From assembly GCA_937960795.1 (NCBI GenBank), contig CALGPA010000069.1, forward strand, positions 1 to 62,052: DNA of 62,052 nt. The letters run 5' to 3'. A program made the translations under genes and the position numbers. Source of the DNA: an uncultured bacterium (GTDB taxonomy: Bacteria; Cloacimonadota; Cloacimonadia; Cloacimonadales; Cloacimonadaceae). Below are positions 31,801 through 40,865 of this stretch, in pieces. The notes beneath the pieces are model-generated. The model made no database searches. It saw only the letters and a program-made list of their open reading frames with translations, and was not told the DNA's origin. Each line of letters starts with the position of its first letter. Within the stretch, counting starts at the first letter, position 1.

Positions 31801-33960
31801 GCTTTTTTGGATGCACATTGCGCGTGGCGGCAATAGGAGCTTGCCTTCTTGCAGTTCTATTCGTTCGCTGTCGGCAAAGATAAGGCTGCCCCGCCTATCT
31901 GTGTGGGTCGTCCTATCAGAGAGATTTATCAGGCAGAATAGGCTTTCCTGATCAAGATAGCGGCGATAGATGAGCAGATCATCCTCAGATTTTATAAATG
32001 CGAAACCCCCATCTCGGAGGAGCTTTTCTCTCTTTCTGACTTGGATGAGCTCTTTGTAGAAACTACGCAGATCCACGGCTTCGGGATCTTCTTCCCAGCG
32101 CCAGTTGAAAGGGCGCCGATTGTCAGGATCCTTGCCGCCCATCATGCCGATCTCGTCGCCATAGTAGATATGCGGGATGCCGACAAAGGTCATCTGAAAG
32201 AAAACCGCTTGCTTTAAGCGCTGTCCATCCTCCTTGGCAATCTGGAGAATCCGCTGGGTGTCGTGGCTGCCCAAGAGATTCATCATCGCCGTTGCGGCAT
32301 GAGCGGGATACTCAGCCAAGCCCTCTTCGATCCGCGAGCAAAACTGCTCTTTGGAGATGAGATCCTGAAGGAGGAATTCGATCACAGGGTTTTTGAAATA
32401 GGCATAGTTCATCACGGAATCAAAATAGCGTGGATCGATCCAATCCTTGGCGTTTTGCCATATCTCCCCCACCAACCAAGCGTCCCGGCGGATGCTTTTG
32501 ATCCTCTGCCGAAAGAGCTGCCAAAACCACCACGGCACTTCATCAGGAACATCAAGGCGAAATCCGTCGATGCCAATCTCACCGATCCACCATGAAGCCG
32601 CATCGAGAATGTGATCTACCAGATCCCAATTGACATCGGCATGTCTGATATCGCGGATGTAGTTTTCCAAAGGGTGCTGGCGGGCAAGATCATAGTTGAG
32701 ATCCGGCATATCTTTGATGCCCCACCAACATTGATAGTATTCACGCGGCTTGAAGTCCTCCGGAAGGGGATCGGGTAGCGGCCATTTGTGCCAGTCATAC
32801 CAGTGCCAATAGGGAGAATCCTTACCTTTCTTGACGGTATCACGAAAGGCCCAAAAGCTCTCTCCGCTGTGGTTGAAAGCAACGTCCAAGATCACTCTGA
32901 TCCCGCGTGAGTGCGCTTCGTCCACCAATTCTTTGAGCTCTTCACCAGTGCCGAAATGAGGGTCTACGCGCTTGAAATCCGCTGCATCATACTTGTGATT
33001 TGATTTGGCTTCCCATAGCGGATTGAAGTAGATCAGGTTAATGCCAAGATCCTGAAGATAATCCAGCTTTGCTCCGACCCCGGCAATATCGCCGCCGTAG
33101 AAACTCCACCAATCCGGCGTTCCCTCCGGCTGATAGGGGCTTTGCTTTAGCGAATCTATCTCATCCCAGTCGTCGACGAAGTGATAATACTCTTGATTTG
33201 GAGACAGCATAGCGCTCTCGGGGGGAGGCTGCCGGGAACCTTCATAATAGGACTCCGAGAAGTCTTGATCGTTGCTGGGGTCTCCATTGTAAAAGCGATC
33301 CATGAAGATCTGGTAGATAACGGCACTTTCCAGCCAGTCCGGAATCTCAAAGACGGCTATGTCGCGCGGGTCTATCTGCAGCTTACGCATCGAGGAGGGG
33401 GCTTCGGAAAAGCCATCTGCATATAGATGGTGCTGCTTGCCTTTATGCTTGACCAAGAGCCAAAAGCTGAGAAGATCTGAGATCTTAAGACCTATGTGCC
33501 AGACATAGTGCTCCCTCCCCTCCCCCACCGGATTAAGCAGCAATTCTTCTTCATCGGTGCACAAAGTGATGCTGTCAGCGAGATCCGTATACCACAAAAA
33601 GCGCAACTCGATCAGCCCTTCCTGCGGACGCGCCAGGCGGATGTGAGAGAAGCCGCCCTGCTCTTTGTAGCGAGCAAGAGCTTCATCTATTGTGCTGAGT
33701 TTGTGCCGTTCTTCCACCGTGATAATGGAGTTTAGCCCGCCATAGGGATCCGGCTCTGTGTCGGGATTTGAGGGATCAAGCTGCCATTCTCCATTGATGA
33801 TGAACTTATAGCGATATCTGCCCGGCTTCAGATCCGTCTCATAAAGATACAAGCCATCATGATCCACCAAGGGATAGATCTTCCACTCGGTGAAGTCTCC
33901 TGCAATGCCGACCTCATAGTCGCCGGCGGTCAAGGGCTGATAGCTAAAGCGGATGGTCAT
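31798..33960 (-). CDS. GH13 alpha-amylase family enzyme (maltodextrin/glycogen-acting)
   Basis: 720 residues, no signal peptide. The N-terminus (1-85) is a CBM48-like domain (GIAGDFTEW...PGRYRYKFIINGEW), followed by a second beta-sandwich (about 95-200). The catalytic barrel shows the four conserved regions: DVAFNHSG, GFRLDVPDE (nucleophile Asp), LVGEIW (acid/base Glu) and LLGSHDTQ (Asp). A C-terminal all-beta domain ends it. The layout resembles cyclomaltodextrinase/neopullulanase enzymes that degrade storage or imported maltodextrins in the cytoplasm. Its start overlaps the uvrA stop by 4 bases. Confidence 0.9.
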   Translation of the reverse strand: MTIRFSYQPLTAGDYEVGIAGDFTEWKIYPLVDHDGLYLYETDLKPGRYRYKFIINGEWQLDPSNPDTEPDPYGGLNSIITVEERHKLSTIDEALARYKEQGGFSHIRLARPQEGLIELRFLWYTDLADSITLCTDEEELLLNPVGEGREHYVWHIGLKISDLLSFWLLVKHKGKQHHLYADGFSEAPSSMRKLQIDPRDIAVFEIPDWLESAVIYQIFMDRFYNGDPSNDQDFSESYYEGSRQPPPESAMLSPNQEYYHFVDDWDEIDSLKQSPYQPEGTPDWWSFYGGDIAGVGAKLDYLQDLGINLIYFNPLWEAKSNHKYDAADFKRVDPHFGTGEELKELVDEAHSRGIRVILDVAFNHSGESFWAFRDTVKKGKDSPYWHWYDWHKWPLPDPLPEDFKPREYYQCWWGIKDMPDLNYDLARQHPLENYIRDIRHADVNWDLVDHILDAASWWIGEIGIDGFRLDVPDEVPWWFWQLFRQRIKSIRRDAWLVGEIWQNAKDWIDPRYFDSVMNYAYFKNPVIEFLLQDLISKEQFCSRIEEGLAEYPAHAATAMMNLLGSHDTQRILQIAKEDGQRLKQAVFFQMTFVGIPHIYYGDEIGMMGGKDPDNRRPFNWRWEEDPEAVDLRSFYKELIQVRKREKLLRDGGFAFIKSEDDLLIYRRYLDQESLFCLINLSDRTTHTDRRGSLIFADSERIELQEGKLLLPPRAMCIQKS

Positions 33961-36854
33961 TTGCTGCTCGTTTTCTTCTTCCGGCTTGCTCGCTTGGCTT
34001 TGGAGGGTTTAGGCTGCTGAGCGATCTCCCTGCTATAGTGCACCTTGAGGAAATCACCGGTGGCGCTTTGGCTGCACTTCATGATCTCTTCGGGTGTTCC
34101 TTGAGCAAGGATTTTCCCGCCTTCTGCTCCTCCTTCCGGACCTAGGTCTATCACCCAGTCTGCGGATTTTATCACATCCAGATTGTGCTCGATCACCAAG
34201 ACGGTATTGCCCATCCGCACGAGCTTCTTAAGCACTTTGAGCAGTTTGTTGATGTCGTCAAAGTGCAAGCCCGTGGTCGGTTCATCCAAGAGATAGAGAG
34301 TCGATCCCGTGGAGGGACGGCTGAGCTCTCTGGAAAGCTTGATACGTTGAGCCTCCCCGCCTGAAAGCGTGGTGGATGGTTGTCCAAGCTTGATGTAGTC
34401 CAGCCCCACCTCGTGAAGGGTCTTCAGCTTGTTTTTGATGGTTGGGATTGCATCGAAGAATTCAATGGCTTCTTGCACGTCCATATCCAAAACTTCAGCG
34501 ATATTCTTGCCTTTATAGCGGATATTGAGGGTTTCATGGTTGTAGCGTTTGCCTTTGCACACTTCGCAGCTCACGTAGATATCTGCCATGAAGTGCATCT
34601 CAATCTGCCTGACGCCGGCTCCTTGGCAAGCCTCGCACCTGCCGCCTTTGACGTTGAAGGAAAAGCGTCCCGGTTTATAGCCTCGCAGCTTGGAAGCGGG
34701 AAGCTCGGCGAAGAGGTTGCGGATGGGATCAAAGAGCTTGATATAGGTGCAGGGATTGCTTCTTGGTGTCCTGCCGATGGGCTGTTGATCGATGCTGATC
34801 ACCTTGTCGATATGCTCGATGCCGTTGATCTCTTTGACGGCGCCAACCTTTTGATTTGAGCGGAAGAATTGATTGTGCAGATATGGTGAAAGGGTCTGAT
34901 TGATGAGCGAGCTCTTGCCGCTTCCTGAGACGCCGGAGATGCAAATAAAGGTTCCCAAGGGAAGATCCACATCGATGTCTTTGAGATTGTTGTGCTTTGC
35001 CCCTCTGATGCCGATGACTCTTTGGTCTGTCTTGATTCTCTCTTCGGGGATCGGGATACACATTCTGCCGGATAGGTAGGCCCCGGTAAGAGAATCGGGA
35101 TTGGCCTTAATATCGTCGATCATTCCTTGTGCAACGATCCTGCCGCCGTGGATACCTGCTCCGGGTCCAAAATCCACGATTTGATCGGCGCATCTCATGG
35201 TGTCTTCATCGTGTTCCACCACGATCACTGAGTTTCCGAGATCCCGCAGCTGTTGCAGCATGCTCACCAAGCGGGCATTATCCCGTTGATGCAGCCCGAT
35301 CGAGGGTTCATCTAGGATATACATCACGCCCACCAATTGGCTTCCGATCTGGCTTGCCAATCTGATGCGTTGAGCTTCTCCGCCTGATAGAGTGGGCGAG
35401 CGTCGATCCAGCGCGAGATAGTGCAGACCGACGGAGTTTAGGAATCCCAAGCGAGCGCAGATCTCTTTGAGCACTTCTTTGGCGATGATCTCTTTGCTGC
35501 CGCTGAGTTTGAGCGACTCAAAGAAATCCAGTGCTTCACGAACGCTCATGGAGGTAATCTCACCGATGTTTTTGCCATCGATTCTGACCGCCAATGATGA
35601 TGGCTTCAATCTGCTCCCCCCGCAATCCGAGCAATCCTTGTCGCTGATAAACTGCATATAATGGCGGCGCATATCCTCCGATTCGGTCTCATGCATGCGT
35701 CGTTTGAGCTGGGGAATGATGCCTTCAAAGCGTGCTGAATAGCTGCCACTACCTCTGGAATTTTGCCACGCCATCTTAAACTTCCGCCCTTTTGAACCGT
35801 TTAAGATCAATTGCTTGACGATATCCGGAAGCTCATACCACGGTGTGAAAAGCGAGAAGTCATAGGCTTTTGCCAGATTCTCGACCATCTGAAGAGTCCA
35901 GCTATCCTTTTTGGCAGCAAGATTTCCCCATGGCACGACCGCCCCATCCATGATGGATCGCTCCGGATCCGGCACCACGAGATCGGGATCAAACTCCAGC
36001 TTATAGCCCAAGCCGTTGCAAGAAGGGCAAGCGCCGATGGGGCTATTGAAGGAAAAGCTCTGCGGGCTCAGCTCCTCATAGCCGATGCTGCATTTGGCAC
36101 AAGAATTTTGCACAGACAAGAGATCTTCTTCCTTGCTATCGGGATAATCGATCTTTATGACGGAATCCGTGAGCTTGAGCGCCAATTCGAGTGAATCCAC
36201 CATCCTGCTTTGCACGCCATCTTTGATGACCAAACGATCCACGATCACGTCGATATTGTGCTTGCTCTTTTTGTCCAGGACGATGTCTTCATCAAGACTG
36301 CGCGCCACACTATTGATCATAACGCGGACAAAGCCTTCGCTGCGCAGCTGTTCAAGCTCCTCTTTGTGTTCTCCCTTGCGGTTTTGAACGATGGGAGCAA
36401 GGATCTGCAAGCGGGTTCCCTCGGGATTTTGCATGAGGTGCTCGACCATCTGGTCGACAGTCTCGGAGCCGACCGGATCCCCGCATTGATGGCAATATTG
36501 CTGGCCGATGCGAGCATAGAGCACTCGCAAATAGTCATAGATCTCAGTGACCGTCCCGACGGTTGAGCGTGGGTTCTTGCTGCCGGCTTTTTGTTCGATG
36601 GAGATCGCAGGAGAGAGCCCTTCGATATAGTCCACTTTGGGTTTCTCCATCTGTCCCAAAAATTGCCGTGCATAGGCAGATAGGGATTCCACATAGCGTC
36701 TTTGTCCTTCGGCGTAGAGAGTATCAAATGCCAAGGAGCTTTTACCGCTGCCGGAAACCCCGGTAAACACCACCAGCTTGTTACGTGGAATGGACAATTC
36801 GATGTCTTTTAGATTATGCTCGGAAGCACCTTTGATCACGATATCTGTCTTCAA
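33957..36854 (-). CDS. uvrA: excinuclease ABC subunit A
   Basis: 965 residues. The TTG at 36854 is proposed: GAGGAG lies 6 bases before it and UvrA similarity (DIVIKGASEHNLKDI) starts directly after; the ATG at 36893 adds 13 residues. Two ABC modules are seen, with Walker A GVSGSGKSSLAF and GVSGSGKSSLIN, signatures LSGGEAQRI in both halves, and CxxC zinc modules (CHQCG, CSDCGG, CEACQG...CEVCKG). UvrA finds bulky DNA lesions with UvrB. The last 20 residues are Lys/Arg/Ser-rich. It is coupled to the amylase gene. Confidence 0.96.
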   Translation of the reverse strand: MKTDIVIKGASEHNLKDIELSIPRNKLVVFTGVSGSGKSSLAFDTLYAEGQRRYVESLSAYARQFLGQMEKPKVDYIEGLSPAISIEQKAGSKNPRSTVGTVTEIYDYLRVLYARIGQQYCHQCGDPVGSETVDQMVEHLMQNPEGTRLQILAPIVQNRKGEHKEELEQLRSEGFVRVMINSVARSLDEDIVLDKKSKHNIDVIVDRLVIKDGVQSRMVDSLELALKLTDSVIKIDYPDSKEEDLLSVQNSCAKCSIGYEELSPQSFSFNSPIGACPSCNGLGYKLEFDPDLVVPDPERSIMDGAVVPWGNLAAKKDSWTLQMVENLAKAYDFSLFTPWYELPDIVKQLILNGSKGRKFKMAWQNSRGSGSYSARFEGIIPQLKRRMHETESEDMRRHYMQFISDKDCSDCGGSRLKPSSLAVRIDGKNIGEITSMSVREALDFFESLKLSGSKEIIAKEVLKEICARLGFLNSVGLHYLALDRRSPTLSGGEAQRIRLASQIGSQLVGVMYILDEPSIGLHQRDNARLVSMLQQLRDLGNSVIVVEHDEDTMRCADQIVDFGPGAGIHGGRIVAQGMIDDIKANPDSLTGAYLSGRMCIPIPEERIKTDQRVIGIRGAKHNNLKDIDVDLPLGTFICISGVSGSGKSSLINQTLSPYLHNQFFRSNQKVGAVKEINGIEHIDKVISIDQQPIGRTPRSNPCTYIKLFDPIRNLFAELPASKLRGYKPGRFSFNVKGGRCEACQGAGVRQIEMHFMADIYVSCEVCKGKRYNHETLNIRYKGKNIAEVLDMDVQEAIEFFDAIPTIKNKLKTLHEVGLDYIKLGQPSTTLSGGEAQRIKLSRELSRPSTGSTLYLLDEPTTGLHFDDINKLLKVLKKLVRMGNTVLVIEHNLDVIKSADWVIDLGPEGGAEGGKILAQGTPEEIMKCSQSATGDFLKVHYSREIAQQPKPSKAKRASRKKKTSSK

Positions 36855-37000
36855 TTTTAACTCCTCAATGAGTTCACAAAATTCGATGGGCATAGTTTGT
36901 CAAATGAAAAGCAATGATAACTCTTGGTTCTGCTGCTAATGCCCTTGATTCCTCAATCTACTTGACAGGATATGCCCGTTTGTATTCGTTGACTATAACA

Positions 37001-37078
37001 CACAGGGGTGCTGGATCAAGACGATCCGGCTGAGATTAGACCCTTCGAACCTGATCCGGGTAATGCCGGCGTAGGAAA
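37001..37078 (+). ncRNA. TPP riboswitch (THI element)
   Basis: The conserved core is complete: ACAGGGGTGCT, then GGCTGAGAT, ACCCTTCGAACCTGATC, CGGGTAATGCCGGCGTAGG. TPP binding normally shuts off thiamine genes. It precedes thi4 by about 65 bases. The hairpin at 37110-37138 suggests that the output is access to the thi4 ribosome site. Confidence 0.96.
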
Positions 37079-37109
37079 ACCTACAATTCCTCATCGAAGG
37101 CCAGATTTC

Positions 37110-37138
37110 TTCCCCCCTGAATATTAACCTAAGGGGAA
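37110..37138 (+). promoter_or_regulatory. hairpin that can hide the thi4 ribosome site
   Basis: TTCCCC at 37110-37115 can pair with GGGGAA at 37133-37138, covering the AAGGGG Shine-Dalgarno 7 bases before the thi4 ATG. No T-run follows, so translational control by the TPP riboswitch is more likely than termination. Confidence 0.6.
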
Positions 37139-37143
37139 CAAAA

Positions 37144-37917
37144 ATGGAAAAAGACATTTCCACAGCCATCCTGAGTGCATGGACTCAGAAACTACACACT
37201 GCCATCCAATCCGATGTAATCATCACAGGTGCCGGTCCCTCCGGCTTGATCTGTGCAGCAGAGCTTTCCCGCCATGGATACAAGGTAAGCCTCATCGAAC
37301 ATAAGCTCGCTCCCGGAGGAGGGATGTGGGGCGGTGCCATGCTTTTTAATGAGATTGTAGTGCAAGAAAACGCGTTGCATCTTTTGGAAGCAAATGGGAT
37401 CGCCTACAAATCTGCCGCAGGAGGTCTCTATACTGCCGATTCCTGTGAAGCCACTGCCGCGCTCATCTATCAAGCCTGTCACAATGGCGCTATGATCTTC
37501 AATTCCGTATGTGTCGAAGATCTGGTGATTTGCGAAAACCGCGTGACAGGAGTTGTGATAAACTGGGCTCCTGTCCTTGAGAGCCGCATGCACGTAGATC
37601 CCCTGTGCCTAGAGGCGAAAGCAGTCTTGGATGCCACCGGACACCCCTGCGAAGTAGTGAAGATTCTCACCCAAAAGAATCACTTCAGGCTTTCCGATGG
37701 CAAAGAGGACATCCTCTATGAACGCTCCATGAATGCTGCTTTAGGCGAAAAGGCAGCAGTGGATTATACCGCTGAGGTCTTCCCGGGGCTCTTTGTGAGT
37801 GGCATGGCTGCTTGCGGAGTGAGTGGAAGCAACCGCATGGGCCCGATCTTTGGCGGAATGCTGCTTTCCGGGATGAAGGCAGCAAGGCTGATCGCGGACA
37901 TGCTGGAAGGCAGATAA
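37144..37917 (+). CDS. thi4: thiazole synthase Thi4, sulfide-dependent (archaeal) type
   Basis: 257 residues. A dinucleotide-binding fold starts at ITGAGPSGLICAAELSRHGY, followed by GGGMWGGAMLF and the closing SNRMGPIFGGMLLSG, all typical of Thi4. At the position of the sulfur-donating Cys of yeast Thi4 the sequence reads RMHVDPLC, with His as in methanogen enzymes. Those use free sulfide and iron and turn over catalytically instead of destroying themselves. The product is adenylated carboxythiazole. This replaces ThiG/ThiH/ThiS, none of which is nearby. The stop overlaps thiE by one base. Confidence 0.93.
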   Translation: MEKDISTAILSAWTQKLHTAIQSDVIITGAGPSGLICAAELSRHGYKVSLIEHKLAPGGGMWGGAMLFNEIVVQENALHLLEANGIAYKSAAGGLYTADSCEATAALIYQACHNGAMIFNSVCVEDLVICENRVTGVVINWAPVLESRMHVDPLCLEAKAVLDATGHPCEVVKILTQKNHFRLSDGKEDILYERSMNAALGEKAAVDYTAEVFPGLFVSGMAACGVSGSNRMGPIFGGMLLSGMKAARLIADMLEGR

Positions 37918-38543
37918 TGCAGGATTTTGGCTTATACATCGTCGTCACCAATCCCGCCTTGGGACATCGCCGTTTCACCGAGATCTGTGTGGAAGAAGAG
38001 CTTGAAATGATCCAGCTTCGGGAGAAGAAACTGACGGACAACGTGCTTCTTGAGATTGCCAAAGACATGCGCGCAATCACCAAAGGCAGCAAGACCCGCT
38101 TTGTGATCAATGATCGAGCGGATCTTGCCATGCTCTGTGAGGCTGATGGATTACACCTGGGTCAGGATGATCTGCCCTGGCGTGAAATCCGCAGCCATTG
38201 GAAAGGCATCTTGGGCGTGTCCACTCACAATATGAATCAGGCTCTTGATGTCCAAAATAGCCCACAATTGCCGGATTATATGAGCTTTGGTCCGATCTAT
38301 CCCACTGTCGCAAAAGAGATCCCCGATCCCGCGGTGGGAACCAAGCTACTCAGCGAAATCCTGAAGATCCAAAGATGCCCTATTCTAGCCATCGGGGGAA
38401 TCTTTGTGGACAATCTGGACAAGATCACAGGCTGCGGAGCAAAAAACGTGGCAATGATCCGGCAATTTTGCGAACTAACCGACGAAAGCGAGCTGCGAGA
38501 CAAGATCAGATATGTCTCGCAGGCATTAAAGGAGGAAAAATGA
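37917..38543 (+). CDS. thiE: thiamine-phosphate synthase
   Basis: 208 residues from the ATG at 37917 (TAATG with thi4). TIM-barrel landmarks: IQLREK near residue 35, FVINDRADLAMLCEADGLHLGQDD, SFGPIYPT, and AIGGI near the C-terminus. It joins hydroxymethylpyrimidine pyrophosphate with the thiazole phosphate. The stop overlaps the thiC start (ATGA). The serine/glycine segment near GVSTHN is in the usual place, so it should be active. Confidence 0.94.
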   Translation: MQDFGLYIVVTNPALGHRRFTEICVEEELEMIQLREKKLTDNVLLEIAKDMRAITKGSKTRFVINDRADLAMLCEADGLHLGQDDLPWREIRSHWKGILGVSTHNMNQALDVQNSPQLPDYMSFGPIYPTVAKEIPDPAVGTKLLSEILKIQRCPILAIGGIFVDNLDKITGCGAKNVAMIRQFCELTDESELRDKIRYVSQALKEEK

Positions 38544-39814
38544 CACAGCTTTCACAAGCCCAAAAAGGGATAATAACAGAAGAAATGCGTCGTGTGGCAA
38601 AGCACGAAAAGATAGACCCGGAAAGCCTCAGAGACTTGATCTCTCGCGGGAAAGTGGTGATTCCCTCAAACACAAGCGGACACGCCAAAGCCATCGGAAT
38701 CGGCAAAGGAATGAGCGTGAAAATCAATGCCAATATCGGCTGCTCGGATATGGGCAGCTCTTTGGATGATGAGCTTATGAAACTAGATATCTGCCGAGAA
38801 TACAAAGCAGATAGCGTGATGGATCTCTCCACAGGAAAGCACCTTGATGAGATCCGCCGTAGGATGAGAGAAAACACCGATCTGATCCTGGGCACAGTCC
38901 CGATCTACGCCGTCGCTGCCAAACTCGAAGAGAGATCCAAGAGTATCATGGATTTTGAACCCGAAATGCTTTTTGATGAGATTGAGCACCAAGCGGAACA
39001 AGGGGTGGATTTTATCACTGTGCATGCGGGCATCAATCGCTATTCACTTCAGTGTCACCTGAAGGACAAGCGAGCTCTGGGAATCGTGAGCAGGGGTGGC
39101 AGCCTCCTCAAACGCTGGATCTTGCACAAAAACGCTGAAAATCCTCTCTACGAAGATTTCGATCGCCTGCTTAAGATCTGTTATAAACACGATCTCTGCC
39201 TGAGCTTGGGAGATGGATTTCGCCCGGGAGCTCTCGTTGATGCCACTGATGGCAGCCAGATTGCCGAGCTCATCGTGCTCGCCGAGCTTGCCAAACGCGC
39301 ACGCAAAGAAGGAGTACAAGTGATGATCGAAGGCCCCGGACACGTCCCGCTTAACGAGATCGCTGCAAATGTCCAATTGCAAAAAAGTCTCTGTGATGAT
39401 GCTCCATTCTATGTCTTGGGACCGCTTCCTACTGATATCGCCTGCGGATACGATCATATAGCCGGAGCCATTGGAGCTGCTCTAGCCGCTTGGCAAGGCG
39501 CTGACTTCCTCTGCTATGTGACTCCCGCTGAGCATCTCTGTCTGCCGGATCAGGAGGACGTTAAACAGGGCATCATTGCCAGCAAAATCGCTGCGCACAT
39601 CGCGGACATCGCAAAAGGTCATCCCGGGGCTCGTGAGATTGACGACGCCATGGCGACCGCAAGACGCGCCATGGATTGGGAAAAGATCTTCTCCTATAGC
39701 CTTGATCCCGAACTCAGCAAAAAACGTAAATCCGAGACTTCGATGGATGCAAAGGATCACTGCAGCATGTGCGGAAATCTCTGCGCTATCAAGACGGACA
39801 AAGCCAGTGAATAG
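38540..39814 (+). CDS. thiC: phosphomethylpyrimidine synthase
   Basis: 424 residues from the ATG at 38540, AAAGGAGG before it. Family features: IGKGMSVKINANIGCSDM, TVHAGI, SRGGS, LGDGFRPG, EGPGHVP, AHIADIAKGHPGA. The C-terminal radical-SAM cluster motif is CSMCGNLC, that is CX2CX3C, one residue shorter than the CX2CX4C of enterobacterial ThiC. It converts aminoimidazole ribotide to the pyrimidine phosphate. The nearest alternative is the 5-hydroxybenzimidazole synthase of the same family (BzaF), but the TPP riboswitch and thi neighbours favour ThiC. Confidence 0.92.
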   Translation: MTQLSQAQKGIITEEMRRVAKHEKIDPESLRDLISRGKVVIPSNTSGHAKAIGIGKGMSVKINANIGCSDMGSSLDDELMKLDICREYKADSVMDLSTGKHLDEIRRRMRENTDLILGTVPIYAVAAKLEERSKSIMDFEPEMLFDEIEHQAEQGVDFITVHAGINRYSLQCHLKDKRALGIVSRGGSLLKRWILHKNAENPLYEDFDRLLKICYKHDLCLSLGDGFRPGALVDATDGSQIAELIVLAELAKRARKEGVQVMIEGPGHVPLNEIAANVQLQKSLCDDAPFYVLGPLPTDIACGYDHIAGAIGAALAAWQGADFLCYVTPAEHLCLPDQEDVKQGIIASKIAAHIADIAKGHPGAREIDDAMATARRAMDWEKIFSYSLDPELSKKRKSETSMDAKDHCSMCGNLCAIKTDKASE

Positions 39815-40550
39815 CAGAATCCTATCAATCGCGGCTCTAGACAGCAGCGGCGGTGCCGGGCTCAATCAAGACATCAGGGTTGCAGCTCTTTTGGGACACC
39901 GGATTCATAGCTGTCCGAGCGGATTTAGTATTCAAAGTTCTAGAGGGGTGGAGGATATCCACCCCTTTGATAACAAGACATTTGAGCTGTATCTTACAAA
40001 GACTCTGGCTGATGCTCAACCACGGTTTATAAAGATCGGAGCCTTATGCTCGGCTTCTCAGATTCCCATTTTATGCAAAACGCTCAAAGCATATAACAAT
40101 GCCGAGATCCTCGTTGACCCGGTTTTTAGCCCCAGCAAGGGCAAGAGCTTCATCAAAGAAGCTGAGTTATATCTCCCGCTTTTGGAAATCGCCACATACC
40201 TGAGCCCAAACCTTCCGGAGATTGCCAGGCTTTCAAAACAACTGATTGACTCCCATCAAACTGCCCTTGAAGCGGCAAAACAGCTTGCAAAGAAGTTTGA
40301 GATCGATATCCTGCTCAAAGGCGGACATCAAAAGCTTGACCCCATCCCGGAAAGCTATGTCACGCCAAACGATGTTCAAACTCACTATATGCCCAAAAGA
40401 CTCTGGGCATATCGTCACGGAACCGGTTGCGCTCTCGGAATGGCTTTTATCTGTCATCTTGCCCAAGGCTTCAGAGCTCCGGAAGCATTTTTCAAAGCAT
40501 CCGCTTGGGTGATGAACTTTTTTGACAGCCTCAATAGCGAGAGCTCGTAG
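39807..40550 (+). CDS. thiD: hydroxymethylpyrimidine (phosphate) kinase
   Basis: 247 residues from a GTG at 39807 that overlaps the thiC end by 8 bases; the ribosome site is weak, so the start is the least certain in this operon. ThiD features: SIAALDSSGGAGLNQDIR near the N-terminus, VDPVF, SPNLPEI, LLKGGHQ, and the anion-hole motif HGTGCALG. It phosphorylates HMP and HMP-P. It completes the thi4-thiE-thiC-thiD set; a thiamine-monophosphate kinase is not in the window. Confidence 0.9.
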   Translation: MNSRILSIAALDSSGGAGLNQDIRVAALLGHRIHSCPSGFSIQSSRGVEDIHPFDNKTFELYLTKTLADAQPRFIKIGALCSASQIPILCKTLKAYNNAEILVDPVFSPSKGKSFIKEAELYLPLLEIATYLSPNLPEIARLSKQLIDSHQTALEAAKQLAKKFEIDILLKGGHQKLDPIPESYVTPNDVQTHYMPKRLWAYRHGTGCALGMAFICHLAQGFRAPEAFFKASAWVMNFFDSLNSESS

Positions 40551-40622
40551 GGCATAATATCAAGATGACAGCCTGGAGTTTGCTTCCCCGGTTCAGATTT
40601 GTTTGGATTTTCCGCAAAAGCC

Positions 40623-40702
40623 GTAAGTCCTTATCTTCTCATCCCTTGCTTACTCGACCGGTGAGCGACTGGTGAGGGAGGCATGAGGAGGCCTGCAAAA
40701 TA
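40623..40702 (+). repeat. dispersed structured repeat, copy C (diverged)
   Basis: GTAAGTCCTTATCTTCTCAT then CTCGACCGGTGAGCGACTGG, TGAGGGAGGCATGAGG. The most diverged of the four copies: the first CTCACCGC is CTCATCCC and the distal TTGCAAGC is reduced to TGCAAAATAG. Confidence 0.75.
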
Positions 40703-40810
40703 GAGACTTATGACGATCAATAATGGGAAAAATTCAAGCTTAGGATGGCAAAGATGTCTTCAGCACAGATAGCAGTGTTTCTATAAAAACAGTCTTCAAT
40801 TTCAAATGAA

Positions 40811-40840
40811 AAGCGAGATCACCGAGGGGCAATCTCGCTT
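40811..40840 (-). terminator. terminator of the large lipoprotein gene
   Basis: Perfect 9-bp stem AAGCGAGAT/ATCTCGCTT with a 12-base loop. On the minus strand TTTCATTTG follows. Confidence 0.75.
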
Positions 40841-40865
40841 CTCTTATATATGTGTTTGGGTAATC

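Larger units (their letters stand above)
40551..40865. other. intergenic region after the thiamine operon
   Basis: Between two convergent units. It holds dispersed repeat copy C and a hairpin serving the large lipoprotein gene on the minus strand. I found no clear terminator for the thi operon other than these structures. Confidence 0.5.

Noticed and set aside
36855..36893. ATG start for uvrA at 36893
   Set aside because: TTG at 36854 has GAGGAG 6 bases before it and similarity begins there.
39576..39806. Long N-terminal extension of the thiD frame
   Set aside because: It lies inside thiC in another frame; ThiD similarity begins only after 39807.
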